From: Botrytis cinerea B05.10 | Lineage: Eukaryota > Ascomycota > Leotiomycetes > Helotiales > Sclerotiniaceae | Direction: 5' to 3' | Assembly (NCBI RefSeq): GCF_000143535.2 | Contig: NC_037319.1 | Coordinates: 1,798,001-1,862,000 of the forward strand | Length of the DNA: 64,000 bases | In this document: positions 58,321 to 64,000 of the stretch, one piece after another | How the letters are laid out: each line of letters opens with the position of its first letter | How positions within the stretch are numbered: the first letter of the stretch is position 1 | The notes under the pieces: model-generated | Told to the model about the DNA's origin: nothing | The model's input: only the letters and a program-made list of their open reading frames with translations | Databases searched by the model: none | Position numbers and translations under genes: made by a program

Positions 58321-59921
58321 TTTTTACCTAAATGGCCAGATGATCGAGTCCGTCAACACCAGTCACTCCAATGCAGTTACTTAGCTTTACTATATAATAA
58401 TCAAGAATATTTAACATAGAGATTCCAGCGCACTATCAGCCTAGTAGCGATAGACACGATTTCGGAAAGACAAATTGCATCCTGTTCCCAGAGCAAACTC
58501 TAAGTACAAGTTCCTTAACTCCACGATTCCACAGATCCCAAGTTCGTTACAGCCTACCATCAGCGCAGTAGCTTCCACCAAAAAACTCATCCAAAATCTC
58601 AAACAATCAACATTCCCTATTCAAAATTCCACACGCCAAACTCCCCTATCCCACGTCTGAAAACCCATACATCTTTCTCTCCGGAAAAGAAATGTACATG
58701 CCACAAGCATAACATCTAAATCTCCCACAAGTATCTTAGATAAGCCCCCTATCCTCTACAATCCTGTTTCTTGATAATTTGGACATTAAGCCCGGCTTCA
58801 CTGACCACTCGATGTATTCTGTAGGGAGAGCACGATCGCGTTCTTTGAAATATTATTAACTGTAAGATTCGAAGCGAATAATGCAAAAGAAATTATCGAA
58901 TTCACTTCCGTTAGAATGGAAAACAGGGTCAAGATACAGAGAGGTAAGGATATGAGTCAATGAATTGTATTCTCATTGTATATATAGTCATTCCAACATC
59001 TAAATCATCGAGGTACCATTTTGGAGTTTCTCGCAGTCGGAAATGACTAAATCTATTCTTCAATCTGATTAGATACTGTTTGTGTGAGAAGGATACAGAA
59101 GACGTAGCACTCACGATTGCGTAGATCCTAATTGTCTAATTGTATTCTATCTAAAGATTTAGATATGTACGGGAGATAGTAGATCTTACATAAGGCCTAA
59201 TAGAAAGAGCTAGTCTCTTTCATATTCGCTTAGGGGCTTTAATAAAGTAGCTATTGAATTGAAGTTATTCACTGTATTCACACAAATACCTAGGTAGTGA
59301 TCAAGAAATTCTACACAGGCCTCAGATAATTAGCTAGAAATGTTATCAATAATGGCTCAATCACTGAGATGGCTGACATAGCTACACATCTTCGAGCCCT
59401 AAAACGTCCAGTAGTACATTTGTCAAATAATTTGAACTAAATTGTTTTAAGAACATACTCCAGAAACTCTTCTCCTCGGACAAGGAGTCCCTATCAATAA
59501 CTTCGAAATATTGTATACATAGCACTGAGCAATAACTTGAACTGTGCAATACAAATCCGAGCTTGCGATCCCCACAAGATCAATAACATTCTCCAGTCAT
59601 ATCCAGCCTCCCTCAACATTAAATAAGAAACGAGGAAGAATTTAGAAACCAAAATTTCTCTCTAGCCCATGCGTGGAATACCGTATTTCCTACTCACAGT
59701 AAATTTATTTTCCACAGCATCCCATCTCACCGTGACATCTTTGCCGACTAAAGCGAAGTAACAATATTGAATCTATTGTTTAGTGTTAGTATTTGAATTA
59801 AACCTCAATACGTAAGTCCCCTCAGAATTTGAGTTCGATATTATATCTTAAAACTACCATAAAAAGATTTTTTAATAGTTACGTCTCATCTCTTATAGCC
59901 TTATGATCATGTCTTCTTGTA
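58321..59921. other. Gene-poor stretch
   Basis: About 1.6 kb with only short, motif-free frames. It ends at the left TA flank of TIR element 2. Confidence 0.45.
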
Positions 59922-60429
59922 AGAGTTCGGGCCTCAGCTTATCGCACAGCACCTTATTTCGTAATAAAATCCCTACAAAAAAGTCGTTTTCTCATATAAA
60001 CTAATTTCTTTTATAATTTATTTAATAATTGAAAAAGTGATCTAAAAAATTTATATATAGAAGATAACTATATATAATATCTTAAAAACAAAATAGATCT
60101 TTTAAATATTTTATTTTAATAAAGTTTCAGATTTTCAAAATTGAGAATTTTCAAAATTTATTATATATAACACTTTTCCCATACAAAAAAATCAATTTTT
60201 TCCAAAATTTTGGAAATTATTATTTTGAAACCCTACAACTCTTTCCAAAAAAATATTAAAAATAATCCATTCATTTTTTCAAACAATCTCAATTATTATT
60301 TATTATTTCTATAAATTTGAATAATTCAATTTATATATTTATTGAAATTTTATATAATTAAAAAGTTGAATAAATGAGGGTTTTTGCTGTGTTTTCGCTT
60401 AGTGTGCGATAAGCCGGGGCCTCAACTCT
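59922..60429. mobile_element. AT-rich TIR element 2 (508 bp, TA-flanked)
   Basis: Terminal inverted repeats of about 27 bp: left AGAGTTCGGGCCTCAGCTTA from 59922, right (reverse complement) AGAGTTGAGGCCCCGGCTTA ending at 60429, both continuing TCGCACA. Several of the mismatches are transitions. TA dinucleotides flank both ends (59920-59921 and 60430-60431). The interior is extremely AT-rich and non-coding. The terminal sequence is different from TIR element 1, so it is a separate family. Confidence 0.78.
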
Positions 60430-60458
60430 TACATTTTGGCTTAGCTTCTACTTTCGGG

Positions 60459-60911
60459 ATTTGCGCCTTGAGCTTTGCAATCTCCATAGACTTCTATTTG
60501 ATGGTATCCTCGAGAACATTATCACATTCTTTGTATTCTTTGATGGTATTGTCTAAGAACTCGATGTGTTCCATATTTTTGGCTTTTGGCGACTTGAGCC
60601 TTCAAATTCTGATTATGATCGACGAGGTTTGCAACTTCTGCATCCTCGTACGCCTCTAATTTATCGGACATGCCATCAAATAATTCATCATTTTTTCGAG
60701 CCTTCAATTCCACAGATCTCAATTGTGCTCCCGTTCTTCCATGGTCAACTTTCAGCCGTTGATGAGCACCTCTGAAATCCATCAAAAGCCGCATGGCTTC
60801 CAAATGGCTTTTTGAAACCAAGTCATCTCCGCCGAAAAATGTACAATCTTGGACAACAGACTTCGTTAGACATTGATTCTTGGAGTTGGAGGGATCTATG
60901 AATTGAGACAT
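60459..60911 (-). pseudogene. Decayed coiled-coil ORF next to TIR element 2
   Basis: 60911-60522 is an open minus-strand frame of 129 codons: Ser/Asn start, then a helix rich in Arg/Lys/Asp (AHQRLKVDHGRTGAQL, DGMSDKLEAYEDAE, NLKAQVAKSQ). Near 60580 the helical sense passes to another frame (NMEHIEFLDNTIKEY) with a TAG at about 60508 (one C-to-T change from CAG), then SMEIAKLKAQIPKVEA up to the TIR element. The composition recalls the N-terminal coiled coils of the 11-36 kb family, but the AHGG block is absent, so membership is only a suggestion. Confidence 0.45.
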
Positions 60912-61896
60912 GCCCTAGGTAGGCCGAATAGGCACAATGAACAGGCTGGTGAAAAATACACTATGTATACAAGGTCTGAGCACAAGAGTATGTTTGCCAG
61001 AAATTATATTCCAGATTGAGCAATAAGGATGCACACCTTAAAAAAAATCAAATAAACATAAGATTCACGGAAGTATCCGAAAATTTGGGCATTATACCTT
61101 CGACCAGTACGCTAGCTAGTGATCAAGTCCAGCTCAACGCAAACCTACAATTTATTCCACTCCAGCTCTCCAGACTTGAAAAGGAAACACCGTTATCAAG
61201 TAGAAAAACAAGTGATAAGGCGTAAGTTACCAACCAACGAACGGAGCGTGAAACAGTGTTCATATTACGTTGGTGAGCTGATAGGGATATGATGGGATTG
61301 CATTTTTTCCTTGCCCGGGATGTTTCATATACGCCCTGTACTAGTGAAGCATACTTGATACATATTCATATCTTATATTGCAATGAGTATCACTGAATTC
61401 TATATCAATAGAGGTATCTACTTTTGATTGAAGAATGGAATGTTATTCGAAATTATGAGAGATATACATTGATATGAAAATGCAGGAATTCGATAGGTTC
61501 TTTTGGAAGTAGACAATGTCAAATATTTTCCTTGAAATTTATTGGAAGGTTGCAAGAAACATGATCGTAAATACCGCTGGAGGGATTTTGCTGAAAATTC
61601 GCTTGATCTGATGTGATTCCGAATGAAGCACTAGAAAATATATTTATAGGGGCGAATTGGAGATCGTTTAGTCCACGCCGTTCTTTTTGCGAGAAGAGAA
61701 TTGGTATAGATTACAAATAACGAATGCATCCAATAAACACTATCTGACTTGTATAGTATAGTGAAGTTTTTGAAGCATACCGAAAGGTAGAAAACCCCGA
61801 ATGCAAGTGCCTGACCATTTCCTCGTGGAAAGATATGCTCCCTGTAGAACTTTTGATTCCCCAACACCTATTCCCTATGCCCGATTTCCATATGTA
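60912..61896. other. Intergenic
   Basis: About 1 kb. A frame at 61016-61225 opens from TTG only and has no motif. No gene seen. Confidence 0.5.
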
Positions 61897-63685
61897 TCAT
61901 AGAGGTGGAGCTACTGGTTTCCCCCCTTCAACTATGATCTGTTCATCGATTCGCTTCTCTACATCTCCGTACTCGAGGCGTTTGTAAGTAACTATCTTCG
62001 CTTCATTCATATCGATTTCAAAAAGACGGATTCGGCGATGATAGCCTCCGTATCCTCCATATCCTCCGAATCCTGCACCGCCACCATAACACATCCAAAG
62101 AGCCGGGCTTTCATCCTCCTTTCGAGAAAGAGAGCAGTATTCATTTGCATGATCACTGTATATCTGATTAGCACAGTCTAGTAATTAGGAGATTTGATAC
62201 TTACTGCCCACAGCTAACCATCACGACTCCCTGTTCTACAAGTGCATCTCGGAATCCAGAATTGAAACCAGGAGCAGTGACGCCTTCTCTCCACGCGCCC
62301 TCTTTATAAAGGGTGTCATCTCTATACTCAGGTAGTGGTATATGAATGAAGGCTAAATCCATATGGATATGGGAATATCCTTCGTGGGCTTTTTTCAGAC
62401 CCGAAGCAGTTTGCTTGAACCAATCAATCTGGTCCTTTTTCAACCAATCATACCCCTTAAATGATCTCTCATCTGGTGAATAAGAATGTGTATCTAACAA
62501 GTAAATTGTTAGAGCAGAATGCTTGGAGCCACCCTGGGCAAGAACTTCGACAATATAGTTTCCTACCCCTTCGAGTTCTTCTGGACCAGCTTCTGATAAC
62601 GAGTATGGCAGAGACTCGATCAATGCCATCTGTTGAGCTCGGGGTAGAGATCCTTCATCATCATGATTACCAAAAATCGTCGCAAATGGGATTTTGCGTT
62701 TAATAAACAATTCAGCATATTTGAAAATGGCCTAGATCTGTTAGACGATGAGCTTTTAAACTTGTTAAGGGCGTTCTTACGCTCTGTGCATCCGGTGATG
62801 TCTCTCCATTTATTTGGTCACCGCTAAGAATAATCAAATCCGGCTTTTCTTCATCAAGTAATCTTCCAACGAATTCCAATGTTCTAGGATCAGCTTCACA
62901 TTTACCGCCATCTTCAGGCATTGCATCTCTACAATGTCCAGTTCCCGTACTCAGATGTAAGTCCGCTGCTTGTAGGATTTTGAATTTCCCATTATCCCTT
63001 ATACGAGGCTTTGGTTTGATTGGCATTATGAGCTTGCCTCTTCGTATACTAAGTCTGGCCTCTTGGACCTCCCCGGAAGAATCCAACAATAATGGTGTGC
63101 CAGTCATTTCCCATCCATCTCGTGGGTCCACAGCGTCTGCTCCAAATAAAACATCCACAGAAGTGACTGCCTCATTCGAATCACTCGCGTGGCGTTTTGC
63201 AGATCGTTTCAGCCATAATCCAGCAGGTCTCGATTCCCATCTCTCATCCCCCTTGCCCTTCGTTGCAGTCGCTGGATCCAGCCTCCCAACATTAACATCC
63301 ATGACAACCTTATCTTCCGATGTAAGTTCCTCTTCTTTCTTTCTTTGCACATGCATATAAGCGCTATTCACCCAACCCTGTCCCAAATACAAGTCCTTCT
63401 CGATACGATGCCATTTATCCGAATCCAGCTTGCAGCTTGTGAAAATGTTGATTTTCGAGCATTTTGTGACAGTGATATCTGTGATCACTAGGCCCGGATG
63501 ATGTGCTGGCATGTAATCATGAAGCGCGGAAGGTAAAACTCGGTATCGATTATCCAGGAACCACAGGATAATTAGGGTAAAAAAAGCAAGCGCACCGAGT
63601 TGCGTCGCTGTGCGGACCTGTCCAGGGTTAGATAGGGCGGAGATACCAAGACTCTAAAATGTATACCTACGATTCTTCTCGTCAT
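61897..63685 (-). CDS. DCR2: Dcr2-type calcineurin-like metallophosphatase, membrane anchored
   Basis: Two-metal serine/threonine phosphatase of the calcineurin-like family; yeast Dcr2 acts on cell-cycle and ER-stress targets. Exons 63685-63671, 63617-62781, 62731-62205 and 62155-61897 give 545 residues. The 15-nt first exon (MTRRI) joins VRTATQLGALAFFTLIILWFL, so the protein starts with a basic tip and one hydrophobic anchor (about residues 11-25). The metal centre is complete in order: AADLHLS (D-x-H), LSGDQING (GD), FGNHDDEG (GNHD), AFIHIPLPEY (H), and SCGHDHANEY (GHDH). The GHDH motif is split by the last intron and only appears with the acceptor at 62156. A Gly/Tyr-rich GGYGGYGGYH loop follows. 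Length and order fit the fungal family. Confidence 0.9.
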
Positions 63686-64000
63686 CTTAACAAGCTGTGG
63701 TCCTATTGACCTATGCGCAAACGGCTTCTAGCTCACGCAGTTCGTTGAGCTTGTCTTGATGGAATGATTTCGGTGTCCCATCCGTAAAGTTATTGACAGG
63801 TCATTTCAATCTCGATGGTCAGGTCTTCCAATTGCAAGACTCGCACATTAATAAACAAAAAAGGGGGAAACGGATAGAAAAAAAATCAAGGGAGACTCTG
63901 ATGATTGCATCGTTGGTCTGTTCAAGGGTAAGTTCTTTGAAGATCTGGGGTACAAGTAACGCTAATCCTAATTAGGATTTAGCGTCCCGAAACCTTAACC
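63686..64000. other. Right edge, upstream of the phosphatase
   Basis: About 315 bp; presumed promoter. It includes a near-palindromic 25-mer at 63960-63984 (CGCTAATCCTAATTAGGATT and on). No gene seen. Confidence 0.5.

Noticed and set aside
63960..63984. Near-palindromic 25-mer around CCTAATTAGG
   Set aside because: One short imperfect palindrome at the edge with no second copy seen; could be chance.

Overview
The window is eukaryotic nuclear DNA from a filamentous ascomycete. Genes are split by short introns (about 44-100 nt) with GT..AG ends, GTAAGT/GTATGT donors and CTAAC/CTGAC-like branch sites. The conserved genes have clear fungal orthologues (Sec72, HIS6, Faf1, Dcr2, a multi-exon hybrid histidine kinase). 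AT-rich islands and C-to-T style stop codons in decayed repeats look like repeat-induced point mutation. The overall feel is Leotiomycete (Botrytis/Sclerotinia-like); that placement is inference.

Layout. 1-10 kb is a conserved block: a hybrid histidine kinase (3' end cut by the window edge), a small complex I subunit (NDUFB3/B12 type), the CCR4-NOT deadenylase Caf1/Pop2, the ribosome biogenesis factor Faf1, and the histidine biosynthesis enzyme HIS6. Two short divergent promoters lie here (complex I subunit/Caf1 and Faf1/HIS6).

11-36 kb is an accessory island and the most unusual part of the window. It holds at least eight members of one unrecognised coiled-coil gene family, all on the + strand. 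Six look intact (starts 11341, 20805, 24124, 26234, 30649, 34860) and two are decayed (14259-16557, 17480-18800). Four of them share a phase-2 intron immediately after a GN-x-[AV]-AHGG motif and a following domain with an F-x-x-L[IL][ND]MR core. The island also holds a beta-trefoil-like gene and a 748-bp AT-rich element with long terminal inverted repeats and TA flanks.

37-50 kb returns to ordinary genes: a FucP-like sugar permease, an endosomal Na+/H+ exchanger (NHX1 type), a GPH/sucrose-type transporter, a 988-residue fungal protein of unknown function, and Sec72 of the ER post-translational translocon. 52-61.9 kb is gene-poor: two hypothetical proteins, a decayed zinc-type alcohol dehydrogenase, a second TIR element (508 bp) inserted beside or in a decayed coiled-coil ORF, and long stretches where I see no gene. 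The window closes with a membrane-anchored Dcr2-type metallophosphatase.

Exon junctions were worked out by eye from reading frame, splice consensus and protein motifs; they are predictions. No tRNA, rRNA or CRISPR was found.
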